Source: Serratia oryzae (GTDB taxonomy: Bacteria; Pseudomonadota; Gammaproteobacteria; Enterobacterales; Enterobacteriaceae). From it: 64,000 nucleotides of DNA. Of this stretch, positions 49,398 to 57,789 are shown piece after piece. Below the pieces are notes generated by a model. It saw nothing but the letters and a program-made list of their open reading frames with translations, was not told the origin of the DNA and did no database searches. Made by a program: the position numbers and the translations under genes. The stretch covers positions 62,001 through 126,000 of the forward strand of contig NZ_MOXD01000007.1 of the NCBI RefSeq assembly GCF_001976145.1. Direction: 5' to 3'. Each line of letters starts with the position of its first letter. Position 1 is the first letter of the stretch.

Positions 49398-50861
49398 ATG
49401 CTACGTATCGCTAAAGAAGCTCTAACGTTTGACGACGTTCTCCTCGTTCCAGCCCACTCCACAGTTCTGCCTAATACCGCAGATCTTGGCACCCAACTGA
49501 CCAAAACTATCCGCCTGAATATTCCTATGCTGTCCGCAGCCATGGATACCGTAACCGAATCCGGCCTGGCGATTGCGCTGGCGCAGGAAGGCGGCTTGGG
49601 CTTCATTCACAAAAACATGTCTATCGAGCGCCAGGCGGAAGAAGTTCGCAGGGTGAAAAAGCATGAAAGCGGCGTGGTCACGGATCCACAAACCGTCACG
49701 CCTTGCACCACGCTGGCCGAAGTCAAGGAACTGACCGCCCGTAACGGTTTTGCCGGTTACCCGGTGGTAGCCGAAGGCAACGAACTGGTGGGGATTATTA
49801 CCGGCCGTGACGTGCGCTTCGTTACCGATCTGAACCAGCCGGTCACTGCGGTGATGACGCCGAAAGAGCGCCTGGTTACCGTCAAGGAAGGCGAAGCGCG
49901 TGAAGTTGTGCTGCAAAAAATGCACGAAAAACGCGTTGAGAAAGCGCTGGTGGTGGATGATAGCTTCCATCTGATCGGCATGATCACGGTAAAAGATTTC
50001 CAGAAAGCAGAGCGCAAACCTAACGCTTGTAAAGATGAACACGGTCGCCTGCGGGTTGGCGCGGCGGTGGGGGCGGGTGCTGGTAATGAAGAGCGCGTTG
50101 ATGCGCTGGTGGCTGCTGGTGTTGACGTGCTGCTGATCGACTCCTCACACGGCCATTCTGAAGGCGTGTTGCAGCGCATCCGTGAAACCCGTGCCAAATA
50201 CCCGGATCTGCAAATTGTGGGGGGCAACGTGGCCACCGCAGCCGGTGCCAAAGCCTTGATGGAAGCCGGCGTGAGCGCGGTGAAAGTGGGCATCGGCCCT
50301 GGTTCTATCTGCACCACCCGTATCGTGACCGGCGTGGGTGTACCGCAGATCACCGCGATTGCCGATGCGGTAGAGGCGCTGGAAGGCACCGGTATTCCGG
50401 TGATTGCCGACGGCGGCATCCGCTTCTCGGGTGATATCGCCAAAGCGATTGCTGCTGGTGCATCCTGCGTGATGGTGGGTTCGATGCTGGCCGGGACGGA
50501 AGAGTCTCCGGGCGAAATCGAGCTGTATCAGGGCCGTTCGTTCAAATCTTATCGCGGTATGGGATCTTTGGGCGCGATGTCCAAAGGCTCTTCTGACCGT
50601 TACTTCCAGACCGATAACGCCGCTGATAAACTGGTGCCCGAAGGTATTGAAGGCCGCGTGGCGTATAAAGGCATGCTGAAAGCCATCGTGCACCAGCAGA
50701 TGGGCGGCCTGCGTTCCTGCATGGGGTTGACCGGTTGTGGTACGATCGACGAACTGCGTACCAAGGCTGAGTTTGTGCGTATCAGCAGTGCCGGTATTCA
50801 AGAAAGCCACGTGCATGACGTGACCATCACTAAAGAGTCACCAAACTACCGTATGGGCTAA
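49398..50861 (+). CDS. guaB: IMP dehydrogenase
   Basis: A 487-residue enzyme that oxidises IMP to XMP, the first committed step to GMP. The catalytic cysteine is in [13 protein letters not shown], and a CBS pair (about residues 90-205) sits within the barrel. The ATG at 49398 is used; the TTG two codons earlier in the frame is rejected. guaA follows after about 100 bp. Confidence 0.98.
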   Translation: MLRIAKEALTFDDVLLVPAHSTVLPNTADLGTQLTKTIRLNIPMLSAAMDTVTESGLAIALAQEGGLGFIHKNMSIERQAEEVRRVKKHESGVVTDPQTVTPCTTLAEVKELTARNGFAGYPVVAEGNELVGIITGRDVRFVTDLNQPVTAVMTPKERLVTVKEGEAREVVLQKMHEKRVEKALVVDDSFHLIGMITVKDFQKAERKPNACKDEHGRLRVGAAVGAGAGNEERVDALVAAGVDVLLIDSSHGHSEGVLQRIRETRAKYPDLQIVGGNVATAAGAKALMEAGVSAVKVGIGPGSICTTRIVTGVGVPQITAIADAVEALEGTGIPVIADGGIRFSGDIAKAIAAGASCVMVGSMLAGTEESPGEIELYQGRSFKSYRGMGSLGAMSKGSSDRYFQTDNAADKLVPEGIEGRVAYKGMLKAIVHQQMGGLRSCMGLTGCGTIDELRTKAEFVRISSAGIQESHVHDVTITKESPNYRMG

Positions 50862-50870
50862 TGTTTTGTT

Positions 50871-50914
50871 CTCTCCCCGTGGGGAGGTGAGTGGGTGAAG
50901 GGAGCGCCTTCACC
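50871..50914 (+). promoter_or_regulatory. Two small hairpins between guaB and guaA
   Basis: CTCCCC/GGGGAG (50873-50886 area) and GGTGAAGG/CCTTCACC (50894-50914). They recall a degenerate copy of the GGGAGAGGG repeat and may tune read-through or processing of the guaBA message; there is no T-run. Confidence 0.4.
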
Positions 50915-50962
50915 CCAATACATTTTTTTGCATTTTTTCTCTGTTGCTGGAATTTGCCTCAC

Positions 50963-52540
50963 ATGTCAAAAAATATTCATAAGCACCGTATCCTCATTCT
51001 GGATTTCGGTTCGCAATATACCCAACTGGTCGCTCGCCGCGTGCGTGAGATCGGCGTTTACTGCGAACTGTGGGCCTGGGACGTCAGCGAAGAGCAGATC
51101 CGTGAATTCAATCCAAGCGGCATCATTCTTTCCGGTGGCCCGGAAAGCACCACCGAACAAAACAGCCCGCGCGCGCCGGAATACGTATTCACTGCCGGTG
51201 TACCGGTATTGGGCGTGTGCTACGGCATGCAGACCATGGCGATGCAGTTGGGGGGCCATGTTCAAGGCTCTAACGAACGTGAGTTCGGCTATGCACAGGT
51301 GGAAGTGGCCCGCGAAAGCGCGCTGATTCGCGGCATTGAAGACACCATCAGCCCAGCGGGCAAACCGCTGCTGGACGTGTGGATGAGCCACGGTGACAAA
51401 GTGACCGCCATCCCGGCCGATTTCGTCACCGTTGCCAGCACCGATACCTGCCCGTTTGCCATTATGGCTAACGAAGAGAAACGCTTCTACGGCGTGCAGT
51501 TCCACCCGGAAGTGACTCATACCCGCCAGGGCCAGCGTATGCTGGAGCGCTTTGTGCTGGATATCTGTGGTTGCGAAGCCCTGTGGACGCCAGCCACCAT
51601 CATCGAAGACGCCGTTGAGCGTATTCGTGAGCAGGTGGGTGAAGACCATGTGATCCTCGGCCTGTCCGGCGGTGTGGATTCATCCGTGACCGCGATGCTG
51701 CTGCACCGCGCGATCGGCAAGCGCCTGACCTGCGTGTTTGTCGACAATGGCCTGCTGCGCTTGAACGAAGCCGATCAGGTATTGGAGATGTTCGGCGATC
51801 ATTTCGGCCTGAATATCGTGCATGTTCCGGCAGAGAACCGCTTCCTGAGCGCGCTGGCGGGGGTTGATGAGCCAGAAGCCAAGCGTAAAATCATCGGCCG
51901 CGTATTTGTTGAAGTGTTTGACGAAGAAGCCTGCAAGCAAAGCGAAGTGAAGTGGTTGGCGCAGGGCACCATTTACCCGGATGTGATCGAATCTGCCGCT
52001 TCCGCTACCGGTAAAGCGCACGTGATCAAATCGCACCACAACGTGGGTGGCCTGCCGAAAGAGATGAAGCTGGGCCTGGTTGAGCCGCTGAAAGAGCTGT
52101 TCAAAGACGAAGTGCGCAAGATTGGCCTGGAACTGGGCCTGCCTTACGACATGCTGTACCGCCACCCGTTCCCAGGGCCAGGTTTGGGCGTGCGCGTGCT
52201 GGGCGAAGTGAAGAAAGAGTACTGCGACCTGCTGCGCCGCGCCGATGCCATCTTCATCGAAGAACTGCACAAAGCGGACCTGTACAACAAGGTCAGCCAG
52301 GCGTTCACGGTATTCTTGCCGGTGCGTTCCGTCGGTGTAATGGGCGATGGCCGTAAATACGATTGGGTGGTTTCACTGCGTGCGGTAGAAACTATCGACT
52401 TTATGACCGCGCATTGGGCGCATCTGCCGTATGAGTTCCTCGGCCGCGTGTCCAACCGTATCATCAACGAAGTGAACGGTATTTCCCGCGTGGTTTATGA
52501 TATCAGCGGTAAGCCACCGGCGACGATTGAGTGGGAATAA
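50963..52540 (+). CDS. guaA: GMP synthase (glutamine-hydrolysing)
   Basis: 525 residues, the E. coli length. Amidotransferase domain: Cys in GVCYGMQTM, His/Glu in [12 protein letters not shown] pyrophosphatase domain: LSGGVDSS, then the GMPS C-terminal dimer domain ending PPATIEWE. It aminates XMP to GMP. The start at 50963 gives the conserved [16 protein letters not shown]. Its 3' end is a known insertion site for genomic islands, and accessory genes begin straight after it here. Confidence 0.98.
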   Translation: MSKNIHKHRILILDFGSQYTQLVARRVREIGVYCELWAWDVSEEQIREFNPSGIILSGGPESTTEQNSPRAPEYVFTAGVPVLGVCYGMQTMAMQLGGHVQGSNEREFGYAQVEVARESALIRGIEDTISPAGKPLLDVWMSHGDKVTAIPADFVTVASTDTCPFAIMANEEKRFYGVQFHPEVTHTRQGQRMLERFVLDICGCEALWTPATIIEDAVERIREQVGEDHVILGLSGGVDSSVTAMLLHRAIGKRLTCVFVDNGLLRLNEADQVLEMFGDHFGLNIVHVPAENRFLSALAGVDEPEAKRKIIGRVFVEVFDEEACKQSEVKWLAQGTIYPDVIESAASATGKAHVIKSHHNVGGLPKEMKLGLVEPLKELFKDEVRKIGLELGLPYDMLYRHPFPGPGLGVRVLGEVKKEYCDLLRRADAIFIEELHKADLYNKVSQAFTVFLPVRSVGVMGDGRKYDWVVSLRAVETIDFMTAHWAHLPYEFLGRVSNRIINEVNGISRVVYDISGKPPATIEWE

Positions 52541-52575
52541 GTTTTTAGCTTCCACTGAAGACTGTTAATGTCTTT

Positions 52576-52613
52576 AAAAGCCAGTTAAATCAAATGGTTG
52601 ACTGGCTTTTTTT
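52576..52613 (+). terminator. guaA: Terminator of guaBA
   Basis: AAAAGCCAGTTAA and TTGACTGGCTTTT around a 9-base loop, then TTT. It also reads as a terminator for hipA on the other strand (A-rich left arm). Confidence 0.9.
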
Positions 52614-52630
52614 CTGCAATCGGTGTAACC

Positions 52631-53890
52631 CTAGCGCAGCAGAGCAAGGTTTTGGTCAATACGGCCCTGGATCATGCGCAGAGTGTCTCGGGTGATAACC
52701 TGTGGCAGCAGGTTATCGGCGATCGTGGCAAACTGACCTGCGACATCGCAAATGCGGGTAATGATGCGGCTAGCGGCCTCCGCTGAAACTTCAGCCTCCT
52801 CAGCAAGTTGGAGCATGGTAGCGCGATCGATCGCCAGTGCCTCACCCATCACGTCCATCTGGTGGTATCCACCGGGCCCCTCGCAGAAGGTCACGTCGTA
52901 GGCGGGTGCCAGCTTCCAATCGCCAGTTAGCGACATCAGGTAGGCGAAGTTCTTGGGGTGATCGTCTCGATTGTTGAACGCGACATTGAAGGCGGCACGC
53001 TCGAAAGCGCATGCTTTTTCGCGCACATCGTTGGTGCACATCTGGGTTGCGCGCAGGAAATTAACGTAGTCCAAAACTCCCGAAACCTGGTAGTCGGCAC
53101 CGGTAAAAGCAGCGAGGCTTTGCATGGGGACGCGTAGATCGTTTTGGCGGTCAAAGCGTTTACTGGCGAACGCTGCCATTCCTTTGGGCAGACTGAAATA
53201 CTGCGTGTCTGGGGTTGGGATGCCACACATACGCAAACACTCGGCATAGACCATCTCGATAGCGCACACTTCTGCATGTTCCTCTTTGGCTGGGAACTTG
53301 ACCAGCCAGGCTTCGAAGCCCTGTGTGGCAGCGGTTGTAAACTCTCCGGTTTGAGGATCGCGATAGATTAGCGCCTTCGGTCTGGCACCCTGAGGTGAAC
53401 CACCCACCTGCAACAAACGCTGCAGGAATGCTCCATCGTTACCATGGAGCACCTCCTGCACTTCGGTGGCAAGCAGGTCGAGTGGGATGTGCACACTTGA
53501 CGCCAATCCCTCGGGCACCACAGGCTCGAACGACATAGCCCCTATAGCCTTGTTGCCAATGTACGTCAGTCGTTCCAATGGGTCGATGCGTGCGGTGGTA
53601 AGCCCGCGGCGCCTGAATAATCGGTCCATCAAGAGCATGCCCCAACCGTCAGGCAACGAGTCATAGACCGGCCCTGGTAGGCCCAATTGATGGGGGGGGA
53701 AACCGCGACGCAACTGAGTTCCTTCCAGCGGCAGGGTGTAGGACGATAACTCCAAGCCCCTTTGCCTTGCCTCATTGCTGTACTCAAACATAATCTGCGG
53801 CCGGCCGGTGAGGGCCGTCGTAGACATCAGCGTACCCCAGAGCCACCGTTCACCCCAGCCTTCGTAGTAGACGTTCACTTGCTCAAGCAT
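52631..53890 (-). CDS. hipA: HipA-family toxin kinase
   Basis: A 419-residue HipA-type serine/threonine kinase, the toxin of a type II pair. Features: a HipA_N region, the Gly-rich loop GGSPQGARPKALIY (about 163-176), the ATP lysine in AWLVKFP (Lys198), the catalytic loop NNRDDHPKNFAY (Asp309), and the metal Asp in LAPAYDVTF (Asp332). All catalytic residues look intact. E. coli HipA phosphorylates glutamyl-tRNA synthetase and causes dormancy; the target here is unknown. Its start overlaps the end of the antitoxin gene by 8 bp. Confidence 0.9.
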   Translation of the reverse strand: MLEQVNVYYEGWGERWLWGTLMSTTALTGRPQIMFEYSNEARQRGLELSSYTLPLEGTQLRRGFPPHQLGLPGPVYDSLPDGWGMLLMDRLFRRRGLTTARIDPLERLTYIGNKAIGAMSFEPVVPEGLASSVHIPLDLLATEVQEVLHGNDGAFLQRLLQVGGSPQGARPKALIYRDPQTGEFTTAATQGFEAWLVKFPAKEEHAEVCAIEMVYAECLRMCGIPTPDTQYFSLPKGMAAFASKRFDRQNDLRVPMQSLAAFTGADYQVSGVLDYVNFLRATQMCTNDVREKACAFERAAFNVAFNNRDDHPKNFAYLMSLTGDWKLAPAYDVTFCEGPGGYHQMDVMGEALAIDRATMLQLAEEAEVSAEAASRIITRICDVAGQFATIADNLLPQVITRDTLRMIQGRIDQNLALLR

Positions 53891-54200
53891 TGTTGGGCTT
53901 CCTCTTGCTACGGTGACGATTGGCGCTGTTTTCGTAGCGGCGAATGTCTTCGAGGCTCTCTAGCTTAGGCAGGAACAGACCTTCGAGCTCCTTGGTTCGG
54001 CCAAGAACCATCGCCACGCGAACCACGTTCTCGAAGCCGACATTACGTCCGGCTTCCAGATTGGACACGGTATTGGTGCCGATGCCAGCGCGGCCAGCCA
54101 CATCCGCTTGAGTCATCTGCTGCGCCAACCGTTCAGTACGCAAGCGCTCGCAAAGTTGTTTGACAATCTCACTCGGCTTTTTGAAGCTTAAATCCAACAT
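53883..54200 (-). CDS. hipB: HipB-like antitoxin, Xre-family
   Basis: A 105-residue protein with a Cro/C1 helix-turn-helix (residues about 17-70: MTQADVAGRAGIGTNTVSNLE) and a basic tail NRHRSKRKPNN. It precedes hipA, as antitoxins do, and would bind HipA and repress the operon. The ATG at 54200 is preferred; the frame continues 23 codons further without a clear ribosome site. The upstream region contains a 31-bp imperfect palindrome that may be relevant. Confidence 0.87.
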   Translation of the reverse strand: MLDLSFKKPSEIVKQLCERLRTERLAQQMTQADVAGRAGIGTNTVSNLEAGRNVGFENVVRVAMVLGRTKELEGLFLPKLESLEDIRRYENSANRHRSKRKPNNA

Positions 54201-54311
54201 ATTGTGAAAACCTATCAAATAAAGCGAGTTAGTACCCAAAATTATAGAATTAACGAGAAATCCGGGCAAGCTTAGTTATTCCCTTAAATGATGTTTTAAG
54301 CTCAAAAAAGT

Positions 54312-54342
54312 CATTTAAACCCCAATTTATTGGATTTAAATG
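54312..54342. promoter_or_regulatory. AT-rich palindrome between hipB and the transglutaminase-like gene
   Basis: CATTTAAAC...CCAAT-TT-ATTGG...TTTAAATG, 31 bp with small imperfections. It could be a HipB operator or a terminator stem. The rest of the 357-bp space shows no other clear element besides the AAAGGGGATGTG ribosome site at its right end. Confidence 0.35.
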
Positions 54343-54557
54343 GGGGCGATAGGCTGATCCTTCCTATTAAGTGGGCTTTTAGTGATTCTTGATATCTCTC
54401 CACTTTCTCCCATGGCGCTTACCGTATATTCCTTGTTAAATCCTGATGCCAGCTTGGGCGTAAGCCGGTTGTTTTGTACTGCCAGGATGCGTACTATCTT
54501 CCCTCGCCGGCGGCGGTGGGCAAGGCTTGGGTGTTATCTGACAATAAAGGGGATGTG

Positions 54558-55703
54558 ATGGAAAGGCGTAATTTTCTCAAGGGTGCTGCTGCGTTATCTT
54601 CTTTTGGCCTGATAAGCCCCGCCTGGTCGGAGTCGCGTAAAGCGGGCACCCCGGCGGCAACCTGCGTGGACAGAAGAAGACGCTTTCTGATGACCCAGAC
54701 TTATCGGCTGAAAGCGCCAGCAGGTTCCGAAGGTAAGGCCAATCTGTGGATCCCGGTACCGGAAGATACCGCCTTTCAGCAACTGGAGCACATCTCTTTT
54801 TCTGGCAACTATCAGCAGGCTTATCTGACGGCCAACAACCGTTACGCGGCTAAAACGCTGTTTGCTTCCTGGCCGAGCTCAAAGGGCCCGATGGAAATAA
54901 AAGTGGAAATGCTGATTGAAACCCTGGACTGGGAACCGTTGAAGAACAATCAACTGTCCGCATGGCATCTTCCTGACACCGATCTGGTGTTCCCGGCGGA
55001 AATACAGCCCTATCTCAACGCTACGCCCCATATCCCGGTGGATGGGTTGGTGAAAGAAACGGCGCTGAAGATTATCGGCAGCGAGAAATCACCTCTGCAG
55101 CAGGCGCGGTTAATTCATGATTGGGTAAGAACCCATATGCATCGCGACGATTCTGTCATTGGCTGTGGCAGCGGCGACGTGGGCCAAATTCTGAAAACCG
55201 GCAATCTGGGCGGGAAATGTACCGACATCAACTCTGTTTTTGTTGCGCTGTGCCGTGCCAGTGGGATCCCGGCGCGCGAGATGTTTGGGATTCGCCTGGG
55301 GGCCAGTCGCAAGCTCGGCAACTATTCGAAGAAGGCGTTCGGTAGCGCAGACGAACAGGGTGTGGCGAAAATCAGCGGCGGGCAGCACTGCAGGGCCATG
55401 TTCTGGCTGGCAGGGTTTGGTTGGGTGCCAGCCGATCCGGCCGATGTGACTAAAATGCGTCTGGCAGAGAAAAAAGAAAACGGCGATCCGGCAGTCGAGG
55501 CCGTTAGTGATTACCTGTTCGGCAACTGGGAAATGAACTGGGTGGGCTTTAACTATGCCCGCGACTTTGCGCTTTCACCGGTGGCGGAACAGGGCGATCT
55601 CAATAACTTTGGTTATCCCTATGCTGAAGTGGATGGCGATCCGTTGAACTTCTACGATCCGGCTGAATTTAGCTATGACTACGTCTCTGTCGAACAGCCT
55701 TAA
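54558..55703 (+). CDS. Tat-exported transglutaminase-like cysteine protease-fold protein
   Basis: A 381-residue protein. The N-terminus ERRNFLKGAAALSSFGL is a twin-arginine-type signal. A transglutaminase-like core follows: Cys221 in GGKCTDINSVFVALCRASG, His277 in SGGQHCRAMFWLAGFG and Asp in WVPADPADV, a complete catalytic triad pattern. Such proteins can be cysteine peptidases or acyl transferases; the substrate is not known. It is the first gene of an operon with MerT-like and MerP-like genes, the second overlapping it by 29 bp, so a link to metal or thiol handling in the periplasm is plausible but unproved. Confidence 0.8.
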   Translation: MERRNFLKGAAALSSFGLISPAWSESRKAGTPAATCVDRRRRFLMTQTYRLKAPAGSEGKANLWIPVPEDTAFQQLEHISFSGNYQQAYLTANNRYAAKTLFASWPSSKGPMEIKVEMLIETLDWEPLKNNQLSAWHLPDTDLVFPAEIQPYLNATPHIPVDGLVKETALKIIGSEKSPLQQARLIHDWVRTHMHRDDSVIGCGSGDVGQILKTGNLGGKCTDINSVFVALCRASGIPAREMFGIRLGASRKLGNYSKKAFGSADEQGVAKISGGQHCRAMFWLAGFGWVPADPADVTKMRLAEKKENGDPAVEAVSDYLFGNWEMNWVGFNYARDFALSPVAEQGDLNNFGYPYAEVDGDPLNFYDPAEFSYDYVSVEQP

Positions 55704-56037
55704 GGGCTGTGTGGTGACGTTGCTGGCGGCTCTGCTTGCCGCCGCCGCATCCACGCTTTGTTGCCTCGGCCCGCTGCTCTATCTGGTGTTCGGCATTTCG
55801 GCTGCCGGGTTGACGGGCATCCCGGCGCTCTCCTGGCTGCAACTGCCGATGATCTTTCTCTCTGTCGGCTTGATGCTGAGAGGGTTCTGGCGGCTTTATC
55901 TCTCGCCACGTCCTGTCTGCGTGAATGTCGTCAGCCGCCGGGCATTGCTTTGGCTTTATTGGTTATCGGTGCCGCTGCTTTTGGCCTTGATGACCTACCC
56001 GTATGTATTACCCTGGTTGTGGGAGTGGATGGAATGA
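55675..56037 (+). CDS. MerT-like small membrane transporter
   Basis: A 120-residue protein with three hydrophobic segments. The first carries a vicinal pair (STLCCLGPLLYLVFG) as in mercuric transport protein MerT, where the pair accepts Hg(II) in the membrane. A further cysteine lies in SPRPVCVNV. It overlaps the transglutaminase-like gene by 29 bp and the next gene by 4 bp (ATGA). There is no merR or merA in the window, so mercury may not be the substrate; copper or another soft metal is possible. Confidence 0.75.
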   Translation: MTTSLSNSLKGCVVTLLAALLAAAASTLCCLGPLLYLVFGISAAGLTGIPALSWLQLPMIFLSVGLMLRGFWRLYLSPRPVCVNVVSRRALLWLYWLSVPLLLALMTYPYVLPWLWEWME

Positions 56038-56324
56038 AAAAGGGCATTTTTCTGATGTTGGCTCTGGTGCTGATGGTACCGCAGGCATGGGCGGAAAACC
56101 AAAAGGTCACTATTGATATCAAAGATATGACCTGTTCGCTGTGCGTTATTTCCATCAATAAAGCGCTGCGTGCTACAGACGGCGTGATTAAGGCCAAAGC
56201 CTCCCTGAAAACGCATCAGGCAGAGGTGATTGTGCCAGAAGGCTTTGATAATCAGACATTGCTCACGGCAATTTCCCGCACCGGGTATACCGGTGAAATT
56301 CAGGGCGTGGCTTCAGCGCCATAG
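56034..56324 (+). CDS. MerP-like periplasmic heavy-metal-binding protein
   Basis: A 96-residue protein: a signal peptide (MKKGIFLMLALVLMVPQAWA) and one heavy-metal-associated domain with CxxC in KDMTCSLCVISINKAL; the usual motif is GMTCxxC, here with Asp for Gly. It would bind a soft metal in the periplasm and pass it to the MerT-like membrane protein. The start overlaps the previous stop (ATGA). It is the last gene of the three-gene operon. Confidence 0.8.
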   Translation: MKKGIFLMLALVLMVPQAWAENQKVTIDIKDMTCSLCVISINKALRATDGVIKAKASLKTHQAEVIVPEGFDNQTLLTAISRTGYTGEIQGVASAP

Positions 56325-56380
56325 TTTATTCTGCCTATTTTATCCCGGTACTTGCTGGTTATGGGTTTTTCAGTGGCCGC

Positions 56381-56803
56381 TTATTTTGGAAAATACAGCA
56401 GGTAATAGTCTTCATCGCCATCGCAACCCGTCGCAATATTCTGCCAGCCGTGCTTGTGGTAAAACGCCAGCGCCTTTTGATTTTTCACCAGGCATTTTAA
56501 CGATCCGGCAGAAGTAAAGGTGCGTTCAGCCGTATGCAGCAGTGCGCTGCCAACGCCCTGTGGCGGCAAATACGGATCGACATACAGATGGTGAATGAAG
56601 TTGTCGGCGCGATAAATTGCTACAAACCCCAGTAACTTCCCAGCCTCTTCAGCAACCCATATTTCTTCCCCTCGCGTTGCGCGATCGAAATCTTCCAACT
56701 GGTAATGACGCGTGTCGCGCCAGGTAAATGCCGATCGGCGTGCGGCCAAGTACAAAACGCGCAGAAATAGTCGATCTGTCTCCTGGTATGGCCTTATCTG
56801 CAT
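56381..56803 (-). CDS. GNAT-family N-acetyltransferase
   Basis: A 140-residue acetyltransferase. Motif A is visible as HHLYVDPYLPPQGVGSALLHTAE (acetyl-CoA pyrophosphate loop QGVGSA), and motif B as LVKNQKALAFYHKHGW. The substrate is unknown. The ATG at 56803 follows AAAGGAAAC; the frame runs 20 codons further upstream without support. Convergent with the MerP-like gene. Confidence 0.85.
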   Translation of the reverse strand: MQIRPYQETDRLFLRVLYLAARRSAFTWRDTRHYQLEDFDRATRGEEIWVAEEAGKLLGFVAIYRADNFIHHLYVDPYLPPQGVGSALLHTAERTFTSAGSLKCLVKNQKALAFYHKHGWQNIATGCDGDEDYYLLYFPK

Positions 56804-56872
56804 AATGTTTCCTTTGGGAGGGTGATATTTATCAACGCATTTATGCCGATGGTTCCACCTCAACGCAGGTGC

Positions 56873-57022
56873 CTAATTTATGTGCCAGCCTTCCGGCATT
56901 TCAATAACCTGGACCAAATTTTTCCACCAACTTGGCCTGGTATCGGGATGATAAAGAACACCCCATAGCTCCTGCAAGGGAGACTTGATTCGCCAGACGG
57001 TGGAAAGTTGATACTCAGCCAT
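56873..57022 (-). pseudogene. Truncated SRPBCC (START/polyketide-cyclase-like) gene
   Basis: About 49 residues that look like only the first third of an SRPBCC protein: MAEYQLSTVWRIKSPLQELW, then the WW pair in RPSWWKNLVQVIEMPEG, and a stop. Family members are usually about 150 residues. Downstream the family sequence does not continue, so the gene is probably broken. It lies 16 bp after the secreted protein gene on the same strand, as part of what was likely a two-gene operon. Confidence 0.6.
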
Positions 57023-57038
57023 GCCATCAAACTCTGTA

Positions 57039-57734
57039 TCAAGGGGTAAAGAAATTATCGGGAAATTGGATGTTGAATACGATGGCATCCATAAAAACGC
57101 TTTCTATAACATGGCCATCAATACCATAACTCACGACTTTGATGGGAAAATGGTGGCTATTCTCCAACCAGAGTTCAGACCGGTGAACATCACTGACGGT
57201 AAAACCTGCAGGGCCATTGACTGATACATGCAACACGGGTTGCCCCTGTAAGATTTCTTTACCAACGATGGTGGTTTCACCTCCTTGTTGCAGGTTGCGG
57301 ATATTGCGCAGTAATGTACCAACATCTGATTGGTCCACCCGGTGGCCGTTCTGATCGCGTATTAAAGAGTTTGCTGGTGAAAGGTTAAGCACAGGGAGTT
57401 GATGCAGGCCGAATGGCCACAGGCGGACAGTGCCGCTCGTTGGGTTATAAACCAGCACCGCACCCGGGTGCGGCTCAGTAAAATCCATCCGCACATACCC
57501 CGGTTTGCGATAGCTGTATCGAATCACATTATTTTCACCCAGGGCCGATTTGGAAATGATCTTAACCTGGTAGGATTCAATATATTCAAAATGTTGCTGG
57601 GCAAGAATGATAGGATCCGGGCTGCTTTCGTTTGACGGTGGCAGGAAGGTGGCCGCGTTTGTGCTAGCAACACAAACGCGGGGAATCGGCATTAATAGGG
57701 TTGCTAGTAACAATATTGATCGAGTTCGTTTAAT
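57039..57734 (-). CDS. Exported LolA/DUF1571-like protein
   Basis: About 231 residues if read from the ATT at 57734. Body motifs VKIISKSALGENNVIRYSYRKPGYVRMDF, VLVYNPTSGTVRLWPFG and LWLENSHHFPIKVVSYGIDGH resemble DUF1571/outer-membrane lipoprotein-sorting-like proteins that bind acyl chains. No ATG is available: the best ribosome site TAGGAGA (57743-57749) is followed by ATC (57737) and ATT (57734). Reading from there yields IKRTRSILLLATLLMPIP, a good signal peptide with basic start. The TTG at 57713 is the only common start but lacks both features. The function is unknown. Confidence 0.65.
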   Translation of the reverse strand: MKRTRSILLLATLLMPIPRVCVASTNAATFLPPSNESSPDPIILAQQHFEYIESYQVKIISKSALGENNVIRYSYRKPGYVRMDFTEPHPGAVLVYNPTSGTVRLWPFGLHQLPVLNLSPANSLIRDQNGHRVDQSDVGTLLRNIRNLQQGGETTIVGKEILQGQPVLHVSVNGPAGFTVSDVHRSELWLENSHHFPIKVVSYGIDGHVIESVFMDAIVFNIQFPDNFFTP

Positions 57735-57789
57735 GATAGTCTTCTCCTATACTGAATCAGCAGATAGTAAGAGCAATATCCCTGTTATT

